Assembly: GCF_012939955.1 (NCBI RefSeq)
Contig: NZ_SPMY01000061.1
Coordinates: forward strand, 1 to 62,095
DNA: 62,095 nt
Source: Candidatus Accumulibacter phosphatis
GTDB taxonomy: Bacteria > Pseudomonadota > Gammaproteobacteria > Burkholderiales > Rhodocyclaceae
Reading direction: 5' to 3'
Both the position numbers and the translations under genes were made by a program. The first letter of the stretch is position 1; each line of letters starts with the position of its first letter. Below, one piece after another: positions 9,468 to 17,744 of the stretch. The notes beneath the pieces were generated by a model. The model was not told the origin of the DNA, ran no database searches, and worked only from the letters and a program-made list of their open reading frames with translations.

Positions 9468-10525
9468 GGTACGAGCACACTTTCGCGCAAAGCGCCGTGT
9501 TTCTGCGCCAGGCAGTGAAACGGATGGGCCAGCAGGAGGCCGGCCTGCACCCGTTCAGCTACGCGATCTGGTACGAATATGTGTCGGGCATCAATCGCGA
9601 CCTGCAAATAGCGCTCGACGCGTGCCTCACGACGGAAGGCAAGCTCGACGACCCCACCGCCTGCGCGCTGTATTACAAACACGTCGCCGACCTGGACTCG
9701 AAAACCGCGCTGAGTATCGGCGACAGCGTCGGCCATCTGGTCGACCAGGTCGCCGACTCGGCAACTCATGCCGGCGATCAGGCCTCACATTACAGCGACT
9801 CGCTGGAACGTTGGGGCGAGACGCTGCAGCACCCGACAAATGCCAAGGGGGCACAGCCGCCGCCACCCGGTCTCGCCGAGATCCTGCGCGGTACACGCGA
9901 CATGCAGAAGGCGATCGGGGACCTGCAGGCGCGCCTGGAGAACAGCAGTCGTGAAGCGCAGGAGCTGCGACACGAGGTCGCGCGTGCCCGCGAAGAAGCC
10001 CTGGTCGACGGCCTGACCGGGCTGGCCAATCGCCGGGGCTTCGATCTGGCCCTGGCCGCCAGCCTGCAACAAAACATCCCTTCCGGCCCCGGACCATGCC
10101 TGCTGATGATCGATCTGGACCGTTTCAAACGGCTCAACGATACCCACGGTCACCTGTTCGGCGACAAGGTGCTGGCCGGCGTCGGCGAAATGCTCAGGGC
10201 CAACGTGAAAGGCAAGGACTCAGCTGCTCGTTATGGTGGCGAAGAGTTTGCCGTCATCCTGCCACGAACGCCGCGCGGCGGCGCCGTCGGCCTGGCCGAG
10301 GCCTTGCGCGCGCTGGTCGCTGCCAGCCGTATCAAGACCGGCGGCGGCAAGCAACTCTTGATTGGCAAGATTACCGTTTCCATCGGTATCGCCGATTACG
10401 TCGCTGGCGAGTCGGCCGCAGAGTTCATCGCACGCGCCGATCAAGCGCTCTACGCGGCCAAGGGCGAGGGTCGCAATCGTGTCAATCTGGCACCGCGCCC
10501 GCAGCCTGCCGTGGTCAACAAGTGA
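9464..10525 (+). CDS. Diguanylate cyclase (GGEEF)
   Basis: A 353-residue soluble protein with a C-terminal GGDEF domain (from about residue 180: DGLTGLANRRGFD). The active motif is RYGGEEFAVI near residue 256, and the metal site (MIDLDRFKRLND) is intact, so it should synthesise c-di-GMP. The N-terminal 170 residues match no domain I recognise. They begin [18 protein letters not shown], contain PFSYAIWYEYVSG, and end in a predicted coiled coil before the GGDEF. Its start overlaps the stop of the preceding gene (ATGA at 9464-9467), which makes it the third gene of the phosphorelay/c-di-GMP operon. Confidence 0.92.
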   Translation: MRYEHTFAQSAVFLRQAVKRMGQQEAGLHPFSYAIWYEYVSGINRDLQIALDACLTTEGKLDDPTACALYYKHVADLDSKTALSIGDSVGHLVDQVADSATHAGDQASHYSDSLERWGETLQHPTNAKGAQPPPPGLAEILRGTRDMQKAIGDLQARLENSSREAQELRHEVARAREEALVDGLTGLANRRGFDLALAASLQQNIPSGPGPCLLMIDLDRFKRLNDTHGHLFGDKVLAGVGEMLRANVKGKDSAARYGGEEFAVILPRTPRGGAVGLAEALRALVAASRIKTGGGKQLLIGKITVSIGIADYVAGESAAEFIARADQALYAAKGEGRNRVNLAPRPQPAVVNK

Positions 10526-10558
10526 GCTGACGCCAGCCTCGGCCCTGGCGGGAAGCAC

Positions 10559-11476
10559 ATGAAATCGAGCTTGGCCACGAATGCTGCGCTGGGCGACGCG
10601 CTGCGTGCGCTGATCGATGGCGACAGCGAAGCACAGCCCACCGCGATCGACGCCGCTACACCGATTGGCGGTGCTTCGATCTCGCGCACGCTGCTGGTCG
10701 GGAGCGGCCAGCGGCGCTGCTTCGTCAAGCTGAATGACGCCAGCCTGCTCGACATGTTCGTCGCCGAAGCAGACGGCCTGCGGGCACTGGCGGCCTGTTC
10801 GGCGCTGCGCGTGCCACGCGTCGTCGGCCACGGCAGCGCTGGCGGGCAGGCCTACCTGGTCCTTGAACACCTGCACCTGCACGCTCTGCGAGAAGGCGAG
10901 CAGGTGGCGGCGGCGGGCCGCTCGCTCGCCGCACTGCATCGCATCAGCGGCCCACAGTACGGCTGGCACCGCGACAACTTCATCGGCAGCACACCGCAAC
11001 TGAACACCGGACGGACTAGCTGGCCGGCATTCTTTGCCACGCAGCGACTGCAGCCACAGCTTGCACTCGCCGCAGCTGCTGGCTACCGCAGCAGACTGAT
11101 CACCGACGGTGAACGGCTGGCGGAGAATCTTGCCACCCTCTTCGCCGATCATCGGCCAAGCGCCAGCCTGCTGCATGGTGACCTGTGGTCCGGCAATGCA
11201 GCCATCGACGAAACGGGCATGCTGGCGCTGTTCGACCCGGCAGTACATTTCGGCGACCGTGAATGCGACCTGGCAATGAGCGAACTGTTCGGCGGCTTTC
11301 CGGAGCGCTTCTACGCCGCCTACCGCGAGGCCTGGCCAGTGCCCGACGGCTACCAACAGCGGCGAACGCTGTACCAGCTCTACCACGTACTCAACCACCT
11401 GCACCTGTTCGGCAGCAGCTACCTGCGCCAGGCTGAAGCGATGATCGCCTCGCTGTTGGCCGAAGTCGGCCACTGA
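10559..11476 (+). CDS. Fructosamine/ketosamine-3-kinase family protein
   Basis: A 305-residue kinase of the fructosamine kinase family, which phosphorylates ketosamine adducts on sugars attached to proteins or small amines and so promotes deglycation. Marks: the ATP-site Lys in RRCFVKLND near residue 61, the catalytic loop LLHGDLWSGNA, the metal-binding segment LFDPAVHFGDRECDLAM, and the family motif YGWHRDNFIGSTPQLN. The length is typical. It begins 34 bases after the GGEEF cyclase gene with a weak GGGAAG ribosome site, so read-through from that operon is possible. The next gene encodes another kinase-fold protein. Confidence 0.88.
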   Translation: MKSSLATNAALGDALRALIDGDSEAQPTAIDAATPIGGASISRTLLVGSGQRRCFVKLNDASLLDMFVAEADGLRALAACSALRVPRVVGHGSAGGQAYLVLEHLHLHALREGEQVAAAGRSLAALHRISGPQYGWHRDNFIGSTPQLNTGRTSWPAFFATQRLQPQLALAAAAGYRSRLITDGERLAENLATLFADHRPSASLLHGDLWSGNAAIDETGMLALFDPAVHFGDRECDLAMSELFGGFPERFYAAYREAWPVPDGYQQRRTLYQLYHVLNHLHLFGSSYLRQAEAMIASLLAEVGH

Positions 11477-11661
11477 TCGCCGCCGCACTGACGCCAATCG
11501 CGCACATGCCCTCCACAGCCGCCGCAAACTGCCTGCTCGGCAGCACGCCGATCAGTGACCCGACCACGAACGGGCTGCTGGCGATTGGCTGCGCGCCGCA
11601 GAGGTGGTCGCCGCAAGAACTGCGCAGCGCCTCCCTGCGACGCGCACACAAGGACTGAAAA

Positions 11662-13175
11662 ATGCCGCAAGTGCCCCCCCCCGCTGATCGCCGCCCTGCT
11701 CGAAGCCGACCGCTATCCGGACCCGGCAAGCGGCGTCGAAGTCATCGAAACGCACGCCTCATGGCTGCTCCTGGCCGGAGCCTTCGCCTACAAGATCAAG
11801 AAGCCGGTGCTCCTGCCCTTCCTCGACTACAGCACGCTCGCCAAGCGCCAAGCCTGCTGCGAGGCGGAGCTGCGCCTGAACCGTCGCTTCGCGCCAGACC
11901 TCTACCTGCAAGTCGTCGCCATTGCCGGCACGGCGGCCGACCCGCAGATCGGCGGCAGCGGCGAGGCCATCGAGTTCGCCGTCAAAATGCGCCGCTTCGC
12001 GGAAGCAGGTCGACTCGATCGCCTGTGCGGACGCCAAAAAACTGCATGCGAAACAGATGTCCGCCCTGGCCGCCACGATTGCCGAGTTTCACGAGCAGGC
12101 GGCAGTGGCACCGGCCGGCACGCATTTCGGCGAACCCGAGCAGGTGCTGGCGCCGGCCCTCGCCAATTTCGCCGAGCTGGCACCGCTGCTGCCAGGCCGC
12201 GAAGAACAGGCACGGCTGGCACGGCTCGCCGCGTGGACGCACCGCGAATTCGAGCGGCTGGCCCCCCGCTTCGCCGCCCGCAAAGCGGCCGGCCGGGTGC
12301 GCGAGTGTCACGGCGACCTGCATCTGGGCAACCTGGTTTTGATTGACGGCAGCGTGCGCCTCTTCGACTGCATCGAATTCAGTGAAGACCTGCGCTGGAT
12401 TGACGTCGCCAGCGAGATCGCGTTCACCTTCATCGATCTCCTCGACCACGATCAGCCCGGTCTGGCCGCCTGGCTGCTCAACGAGTGGCTGTCCTGCAGT
12501 GGCGACTACGACGCCGTGCAGGTGCTGCGCTTCTACGCTGTCTATCGCGCACTGGTGCGCGCCAAAGTGGCGGCGCTGCGGGCCACGCAGACGAGCAGTG
12601 ATGGCGGCCACGCCAACCATTACCTGGCGCTCGCCGAACGCCTGGTCAACCCGCCACCGGCACGACTGATCATCACCCACGGAGTCTCCGCTTGCGGCAA
12701 GAGTCGCGCCGCACGCCGAGTCTTGCTGCACGATCCCGCAGCGGCGACGCTCCGCCTGCGCTCCGACGTCGAACGCAAGCGCCTGTTCGACCTCGACGCC
12801 GCCGCGCGCAGTGGCTCGCCGGTCGATGGTGGCCTCTATGCCAGGAACGCCAGCGAACTGACCTACCGCCGCCTGTACGAACTGGCCGAGGAGCTGCTGA
12901 CAGCCAACTGGTCGGTGATCGTCGACGCCGCCTTTCTAGAACGCGCCCGGCGCGACAGCTTCCGAGCCCTGGCCGCGCAGGCGGCAGTCGCTTTCTTTAT
13001 CGTCGCGCCACAGGCAAGGCCAGCGGTGTTGCGCGCGCGCATCCTCGGCCGCCTGCGCAAAGGTCGTGACGCCTCCGAGGCGACACTGGCCGTACTGACG
13101 CAACAGCTGGCCAGGATAGAAGCACTCGCGGCCGAGGAAAGCAACTGCCTGTTGCAGAGTGCGGTGGAGGCTTGA
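11662..13175 (+). pseudogene. APH-type kinase fused to P-loop kinase, two frameshifts
   Basis: After removing two single-base insertions this would be a normal protein of about 503 residues. The N-terminal half is an aminoglycoside-phosphotransferase-like fold (SWLLLAGAFAYKIKKPVLLPF; CHGDLHLGNLVLID; LFDCIEFSEDLRWIDVASE). The C-terminal half is a nucleotide kinase with Walker A GVSACGKS near the start of that domain. This two-domain family is common in proteobacteria and of unknown substrate. The frame breaks at C9 (11674-11682), where 8 C would give MPQVPPPLIAALLEADRYP, and at A6 (about 12039-12044), where 5 A would give RLCGRQKLHAKQM. Both active sites survive, so sequence error is likelier than decay. 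AAGGACTG lies just before the ATG. Confidence 0.8.
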
Positions 13176-13235
13176 AAGCAGTATCGGCAGCAAGCCGTCA
13201 ATCGAAGCAGCAAATGGCACTCGCACGCGGCAAAA

Positions 13236-13341
13236 GTGTCGGTAAATTTTACACGGCATTTTTGCCGTTAACATGCAAAAACCCTAAGCCATTGCTTTAA
13301 TGAAATCACTTGATTGATGAAAAAGTGGCAAGGTTCTTGCT
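13236..13341 (+). promoter_or_regulatory. Sigma-54-type promoter with upstream palindrome
   Basis: TGGCAAGGTTCTTGCT (13326-13341) matches the sigma-54 -24/-12 consensus at all but one conserved base, with GG and GC 10 bases apart. About 75 bases upstream lies GTGTCGGTAAATTTTACAC (13236-13254), which contains the perfect inverted repeat GTAAA-T-TTTAC (13242-13252) inside GTGT/ACAC ends, a position typical of an enhancer-binding activator. A small hairpin (CGGCA/TGCCG) follows at 13254-13267. The next gene starts 288 bases downstream of the -12 element. Confidence 0.6.
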
Positions 13342-13628
13342 TCTACTCAGATACGTCTGCTTGGTGCGATCGCTAGCAGGGTCTCGCGACGGATCGCCTT
13401 GGACAGTAGCGGCCGGCAGCTAGCTTCCCACCTACGGGCAGGGCTCTTAACAAGCTTTCTTGGCTTGCAAATCCCTGAATTAACACATGACAAAATCCGC
13501 GAAGATGACTATCGACGAACCGAATCACGGCATCCGGCCCACTTCCGAAAGGCAGCGCAGCACTGATTTGTCGGCTAGAATGGTGAGTCGCTTGGCTACT
13601 TCGCATCGAGAACGGGGGTGGGGGCACT
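13342..13628. other. Long leader or gene-free stretch after the sigma-54 site
   Basis: No open frame with a recognisable product lies here on either strand. If the upstream sigma-54 site is used, the stretch is either a 280-base 5' leader of the small gene at 13629, a small RNA, or the scar of a deleted gene. I see no clear terminator hairpin followed by T. Confidence 0.4.
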
Positions 13629-13985
13629 ATGAATATCCTCAATAACTGGAAAACGCTGGAACTGATCACCCGTGAGGGCGAGAGACTGGTGTGCATCGAA
13701 GGGCGCGTGTATGGCACTAATCCGCGCTTTCCCTCGTCCTCGCACATCAGGACATCGCCACTCACTGGCCACCGATTCGAGTCCAATTCGATGGTCGTAA
13801 TGACCAAACGCGGCTCGGAGTATCTACTGGGCAAGCCCGACCCGGCGGAAACTTTTGCGCAGCAGCGCCTGATGCGAAGGCTGTCGCGTTTGAGCCAGCA
13901 AGCGCCTTCAGGTTTCAACGAACTCGAGTCGCAACTTACCGGTTACGTCGAGGGGCAAAAGGACCGCACGGCAAAGGAAAGCTGA
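13629..13985 (+). CDS. Hypothetical small protein
   Basis: A 118-residue soluble protein that I do not recognise. It starts MNILNNWKTLELITREGERL, then has CIEGRVYGTNPRFPSSSHIR and TSPLTGHRFESN followed by a short beta-rich stretch. The C-terminal third is helical and polar (ETFAQQRLMRRLSRLSQQ). No signal peptide, membrane segment or metal motif is seen. A G-rich ribosome-site candidate (GGGGGTGGGGG) ends 5 bases before the ATG. Codon use looks less GC-biased than in the neighbours, which could mean recent acquisition. It lies downstream of the orphan sigma-54 promoter and converges on the CYTH-CHAD gene. Confidence 0.6.
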   Translation: MNILNNWKTLELITREGERLVCIEGRVYGTNPRFPSSSHIRTSPLTGHRFESNSMVVMTKRGSEYLLGKPDPAETFAQQRLMRRLSRLSQQAPSGFNELESQLTGYVEGQKDRTAKES

Positions 13986-14061
13986 AACGACCTCAGTACC
14001 GCTTGCTGTAAACCTGTAACAACTGCCAAGCCGGAAACAAACGCGCCGCAAACCCACCCGT

Positions 14062-15558
14062 TCACGACGACGGCGCTGACCACGGCGCATCTTGACGTCG
14101 AAAAGCCTCCAACAGCATTTCCAGCTCTGGTAGCAGTGCCTCGCTTTGCACCGCCAGCCAGCCATGGACGCCCTCGGCTCTACGCCCCGGCAGCGCTTCA
14201 ACAACCAGTTGCATGGCGACCGCCAGGTCGTTCTGGTGCCCGAGCTGTTCCTGCAGGGCGGTAAGCGACTGATGGAAGTTCTGCAACACGGGCCCGGCGA
14301 AGATTGGCGAAAAGAATTCGAGCGCGTAGCGCAATTGCTTGAACGCCAGGCGCAGACGGTGACGAGCCTCGTCGCCGCCCTGCTGTGCCTCTGCGGCGCG
14401 CTGGTTGACGCGCTGGGTACACTTGTCGAGCCAGGCGGGAACAAAGTCTCCCAGCGAACCGCGCTTGGCTTCGGGCAAGGCCTGAAGAGCTGCCGAGAAG
14501 TCGAGCAACAGACGCGAATAGGTAGCCGACTTGAAGGCGGCTCGCGCGGCCCGGCGATTGCTTGTGCAGCGCCGCCGGGCGTAGCGGAACAAGGACTCGA
14601 CTTTCGCCTGATCTTCTGCCCGGTCGGCAAAGGCCGCACTCAATAGCGGCGCGGTATCGGCCAGGAAGACGTCCCAGTTGCGCACTCCCCCCAGACGCCT
14701 GGCGAGCTCTTGCCAGAGGGGATCAAAACGGGCCACGAATGGCGCCGGGAGGTGGCGCTGCCAGACACGTATGGCCGACCGCAGGCGGCGAATTGCGACG
14801 CGCGCCTGGTGCGCAAACTCGGGAGCATCGGTCGCGAGAATTCCTTGCTCATTGCTCTGCAACTGGTTGACGCAGGACAGGGCAATGCGACGAAATGCGC
14901 TGATGCTCGCCAAGCTGGCGTCGATCGCAACCGGCAGCGCTTTGGCCGCGGTCATCGGCGTGTCGAGCATCAGGCGATAGGCGCGATCGGACTTGCTGCG
15001 AGCTTCCGGATGCAAAGGCAGGCTGGCCTGCAGCGCAACGGCCAGGTCGAAGAGATCGCCAACGGCGCCGGACAGCAGCTCAAGCTCGACCTCACGGATT
15101 GGCTGGCGACGACCGCTGGCCTCAATCGTCCCGCAGTCGAGCGCCAGTTCGATGCGCACGCCCGCGCGCGGTTCCAGCAGCCAGGCGTGGCGCTGGAAGC
15201 GGGTGACAAACGCCGGCTGCAACTGATCTCGCAAGGACTCGAGAAGATCGCGAACAGCGCTTTGGTCGACATGCGAAAAGTCGAACTCGCCGGGCCGACC
15301 AGGGCACTCCCACTCCTGGCGCTCGGCCAGCCCACCGCTGAGTTGAGCAGCAGTCTTGACGCCCAACAGCCAGTCGCCCCCTTGCTGACGATAGCGCACG
15401 ATCAGCCGCTCGCTGCGCAGGCGGCAATCGGGCGTATCGTAGTAGGTATTGATCAGCAGTTGCCGCTGCGACGGCACGCCCGACAGCAAGACATGGCGGC
15501 GCAACTGGCTGGCCGCGCGCGCCGACAGCGATAGCTTCATTTCGGTTTCAGTGGCCAT
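14062..15558 (-). CDS. CYTH-CHAD domain protein (inorganic triphosphatase/polyP-binding)
   Basis: A 498-residue protein with an N-terminal CYTH domain (residues 1-200; TETEMKLSL carries the acidic/basic start motif, then LLINTYYDTPDCRLR and VRYRQQGGDWLLGVKT). The C-terminal CHAD domain (about 220-490) is rich in conserved His and Arg: FAHQARVAIRRLRSAIRVWQ and ARHRLRLAFKQLRYALEFF. CYTH domains hydrolyse triphosphates such as tripolyphosphate; CHAD domains bind polyphosphate granules. It resembles E. coli YgiF in layout. The ATG at 15558 is preferred because GAGGG precedes it. With ppk1 and ppx in the window it adds to the polyphosphate theme, though it is 8 kb from them. Confidence 0.9.
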   Translation of the reverse strand: MATETEMKLSLSARAASQLRRHVLLSGVPSQRQLLINTYYDTPDCRLRSERLIVRYRQQGGDWLLGVKTAAQLSGGLAERQEWECPGRPGEFDFSHVDQSAVRDLLESLRDQLQPAFVTRFQRHAWLLEPRAGVRIELALDCGTIEASGRRQPIREVELELLSGAVGDLFDLAVALQASLPLHPEARSKSDRAYRLMLDTPMTAAKALPVAIDASLASISAFRRIALSCVNQLQSNEQGILATDAPEFAHQARVAIRRLRSAIRVWQRHLPAPFVARFDPLWQELARRLGGVRNWDVFLADTAPLLSAAFADRAEDQAKVESLFRYARRRCTSNRRAARAAFKSATYSRLLLDFSAALQALPEAKRGSLGDFVPAWLDKCTQRVNQRAAEAQQGGDEARHRLRLAFKQLRYALEFFSPIFAGPVLQNFHQSLTALQEQLGHQNDLAVAMQLVVEALPGRRAEGVHGWLAVQSEALLPELEMLLEAFRRQDAPWSAPSS

Positions 15559-15860
15559 GGCGAACCCTCGTGGCGGGAAAGGCATGCCTTCCCCGGGTCA
15601 TATTATGTCGTCTCCCCTGGCGCCAGCCCGTCATCGCTCCTGCTGCAACGAGCCCGGCATGGCCGCGCGCCGTCACGTAGATTAGCACAGGAGTATTTCT
15701 TTTCCTGTTTCCGGCGGCCGGCCGCGCCAATGTGACCTGGTCGGCCCGCAAACGCAGCTTGTCGAGCCGAATGGCGGGCCTATGGTTTACCATCAGTGAA
15801 CACACCACCTCCGTTCCGCCATCTTGCCCGCTGCCGAAAACCCAGCCGCCCCAACCAGCC
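15559..15860. other. Intergenic region between divergent genes
   Basis: 302 bases separate the CYTH-CHAD gene (leftwards) from the methyltransferase gene (rightwards), so at least two promoters should lie here. I see no hexamer pair strong enough to name and no repeat. A frame from 15732 runs into the methyltransferase without family sequence and is not counted as coding. Confidence 0.4.
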
Positions 15861-16493
15861 ATGCCATTACGCCCTGACGATCTCGAGCTTATCACGACGC
15901 AGACCCTGGCCCATTACGACCAGCGCGCCGAGGACTTCCGTGCCGGCACTCGCGAGCACGACGTGACGCAAAACATCGCCGCACTGTTGCGCCATATCCA
16001 CGGCCAGGCACCCTTCACGGTTCTCGACTTCGGCTGTGGGCCGGGCCGCGACCTCAAAGCGCTTACCCAGCTAGGCCATCGGGCGATCGGACTCGACGGC
16101 TCGCAGAACTTCGTAGACATGGCACGCCAGGACAGCGGCTGTACAGTCTGGCAGCAGGACTTCCTCAAGCTCGATCTGCCTGAAGCACACTTTGACGGGG
16201 TCTACGCCAATGCCTCGCTGTTCCACATCCCACGCCAGGAACTGCTACGCGTCCTGCGGCAATTGCGCGCCACCCTCAAGCCCGCCGGCGTCTTGTTCTG
16301 CTCAAACCCGCGTGGCAACAACGAGGAAGGCTGGAGCAGTGGCCGCTACGCCAGCTACCACGACCTCGCCGCCTGGCGCGAACACATGGCGGCGGCAGGC
16401 TATGTGGAGATCGAACACTATTATCGTCCGCCCGGCCTGCCGTGCGCGCAGCAACCCTGGCTGGCGAGCGTCTGGCGTCGGACCAGCGCATGA
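15861..16493 (+). CDS. SAM-dependent methyltransferase, class I
   Basis: A 210-residue methyltransferase of the type-11/25 group. Motif I is VLDFGCGPGRDLKALTQLGH near residue 55, followed by the acidic end of strand 2 (AIGLDGSQNFVDMA) and a motif-IV-like FDGVYANASLFHIP. The substrate is unknown; many such proteins act on small molecules. ATG 15861 was chosen because family sequence begins at once (MPLRPDDLELITTQTLAHYD). The gene ends 50 bases before the first repeat module of the 16.5-17.7 kb region and appears monocistronic. Confidence 0.85.
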   Translation: MPLRPDDLELITTQTLAHYDQRAEDFRAGTREHDVTQNIAALLRHIHGQAPFTVLDFGCGPGRDLKALTQLGHRAIGLDGSQNFVDMARQDSGCTVWQQDFLKLDLPEAHFDGVYANASLFHIPRQELLRVLRQLRATLKPAGVLFCSNPRGNNEEGWSSGRYASYHDLAAWREHMAAAGYVEIEHYYRPPGLPCAQQPWLASVWRRTSA

Positions 16494-16540
16494 AGCAAAA
16501 TGGCGCTTTCTTCCGTAAAACGGCAGACGGGCACTTTTCT

Positions 16541-16570
16541 GTCCGTGAGTCGCGCACGCGACTTTCACGG
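16541..16570 (+). repeat. Partial repeat module (GTGAGTCGC/GCGACTTTCAC)
   Basis: An isolated copy of the last palindromic module of the repeat family (16545-16568: GTGAGTCGC, loop, GCGACTTTCAC). It directly precedes the full-length unit at 16571, which suggests a truncated tandem copy. Confidence 0.7.
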
Positions 16571-16773
16571 TAACGGTCATGACACGTCGGGAGACCCCGG
16601 ATCATGAAAGTCATGACCGTTTCCCCCTCACTTGCAGTGCGCATTCCGGCTTACACGCCGGAATCGTTCGCCGGGCAGGGAGCATGCTCCCCGAATTCCC
16701 CGTCTCACCCCCGGCCCTTCTCCCGCGAGGGGAGAAGGGAGGTTCGTGAGTCGCCTGCGCGACTTTCACATTA
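16571..16773 (+). repeat. 203-bp modular palindromic repeat, left copy
   Basis: Begins TAACGGTCATGAC and ends GACTTTCACATTA. It contains five palindromic modules: GGTCATGAC.../GTCATGACC ends (16571-16622); ATTCCGGC/GCCGGAAT; the perfect GGGAGCATGCTCCC; CCCTTCTCC/GGGGAGAAGGG; and GTGAGTCGC/GCGACTTTCAC. It is the inverted partner of 17458-17660; by hand alignment 7 of 203 positions differ, all near the two ends. It ends 15 bases before the ATG of the EcsC-like gene. Confidence 0.92.
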
Positions 16774-16788
16774 AATGGCACTCTGACC

Positions 16789-17460
16789 ATGCAAGATAGA
16801 CGCTTCTCGAAACGCAACGCGCAGCTCAAGGCAGGGCCCCGAATCGCCGAGGCGATTCTCGACTTCGTCGGCCAGACACCGGTCAGTACGGAACTTGAAG
16901 CACGCAAACCGGAACTTCGCGCGCGCGCGATTGCCGCCACCGCAGCACGACGCGCGGCTGTGACCTCCAGCGGACTCAGCCTGCCGCCCGGCCCGCTCGG
17001 CTGGCTGACCCTGCTTCCGGAACTGCGCTCGCTGTGGCAACTGCAGACCCAGCTGGTCGCCGACATCGCCGGTTGTTATGGAAAAACTGCCGAGTTGGGC
17101 CGCGAGGAGATGATCTACTGCCTTTTCAGGCATACCGACGCGCAAGCGGTTCGCGATCTGGTCGCCCAGATCGGCCAGCGTTTTGTCGTTCAACGCGCCT
17201 CCCGCCCGCAGGTCCAGGCGGTGGTGCTGAAGATCGGCATGCACATCGCGCAAAGGCTGATCGGCAAGGGGATTTCGCGCTGGATACCGGTATTTGGCGC
17301 GCTTGGCGCTGGCGCCTACGCTTACTACGACACCGCGCAGGTTGCCGACACGGCGATCGAGTTCTTCGCCGGTGTCATCGATGTTGAGGCCGAGGACGCC
17401 CAGGTGGGCAGCGACCGTGCCGAGTGGGACGTCGACGACGAGCGCCGCTGGCGGCGTTAA
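16789..17460 (+). CDS. EcsC-like protein in an inverted-repeat cassette
   Basis: A 223-residue protein resembling the EcsC family. Marks are a Gly/Pro-rich hydrophobic turn (SGLSLPPGPLGWLTLLPELR), then LQTQLVADIAGCYGK and GREEMIYCLFRH, and a C-terminal pair of hydrophobic segments (RLIGKGISRWIPVFGALGAG). The family is often membrane-associated and its function is poorly defined. No Shine-Dalgarno sequence is visible; the 15 bases before the ATG are all that separates it from the left repeat. Its TAA stop is the first three bases of the right repeat. The gene therefore fills the space between the two inverted repeats completely. The tail (EAEDAQVGSDRAEWDVDDE) is acidic and low in complexity. 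Confidence 0.75.
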   Translation: MQDRRFSKRNAQLKAGPRIAEAILDFVGQTPVSTELEARKPELRARAIAATAARRAAVTSSGLSLPPGPLGWLTLLPELRSLWQLQTQLVADIAGCYGKTAELGREEMIYCLFRHTDAQAVRDLVAQIGQRFVVQRASRPQVQAVVLKIGMHIAQRLIGKGISRWIPVFGALGAGAYAYYDTAQVADTAIEFFAGVIDVEAEDAQVGSDRAEWDVDDERRWRR

Positions 17461-17660
17461 TGTGAAAGTCGCGCCAGCGACTCACGAAACGCCCTTCTCC
17501 CCTCGCGGGAGAAGGGCCGGGGGTGAGACGGGGAATTCGGGGAGCATGCTCCCTGCCCGGCGAACGATTCCGGCGTGTAAGCCGGAATGCGCACTGCAAG
17601 TGAGGGGGAAACGGTCATGACTTTCATGATCCGGGGTATCTCGACATGTCATGACCGTTA
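17458..17660 (-). repeat. 203-bp modular palindromic repeat, right copy (inverted)
   Basis: The reverse complement of 16571-16773. A central block of roughly 140 bp is identical between the two copies. It begins inside the stop codon of the EcsC-like gene (TAA at 17458-17460) and ends GTCATGACCGTTA. No direct duplication of flanking bases is evident outside the pair. Confidence 0.92.
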
Positions 17661-17744
17661 GCACAGCCACTGCGCCAGCTCGCTTGTCCGTCAGCGCGAC
17701 TACGCTGCTAGAATGACTCTCCATGTGTGACAGGGGCAGACAGC

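Noticed and set aside
13342-13628. PEP-CTERM gene downstream of the sigma-54 site
   Set aside because: No frame contains a signal peptide or a C-terminal PEP motif with membrane segment and basic tail.
16541-17660. CRISPR array
   Set aside because: The repeats are long, palindromic, in inverted orientation, and separated by a gene; there is no regular short repeat-spacer pattern and no cas gene.
16571-17660. Complete autonomous insertion sequence
   Set aside because: The enclosed protein is EcsC-like with no transposase or recombinase motif, and no target duplication is evident at the outer ends.
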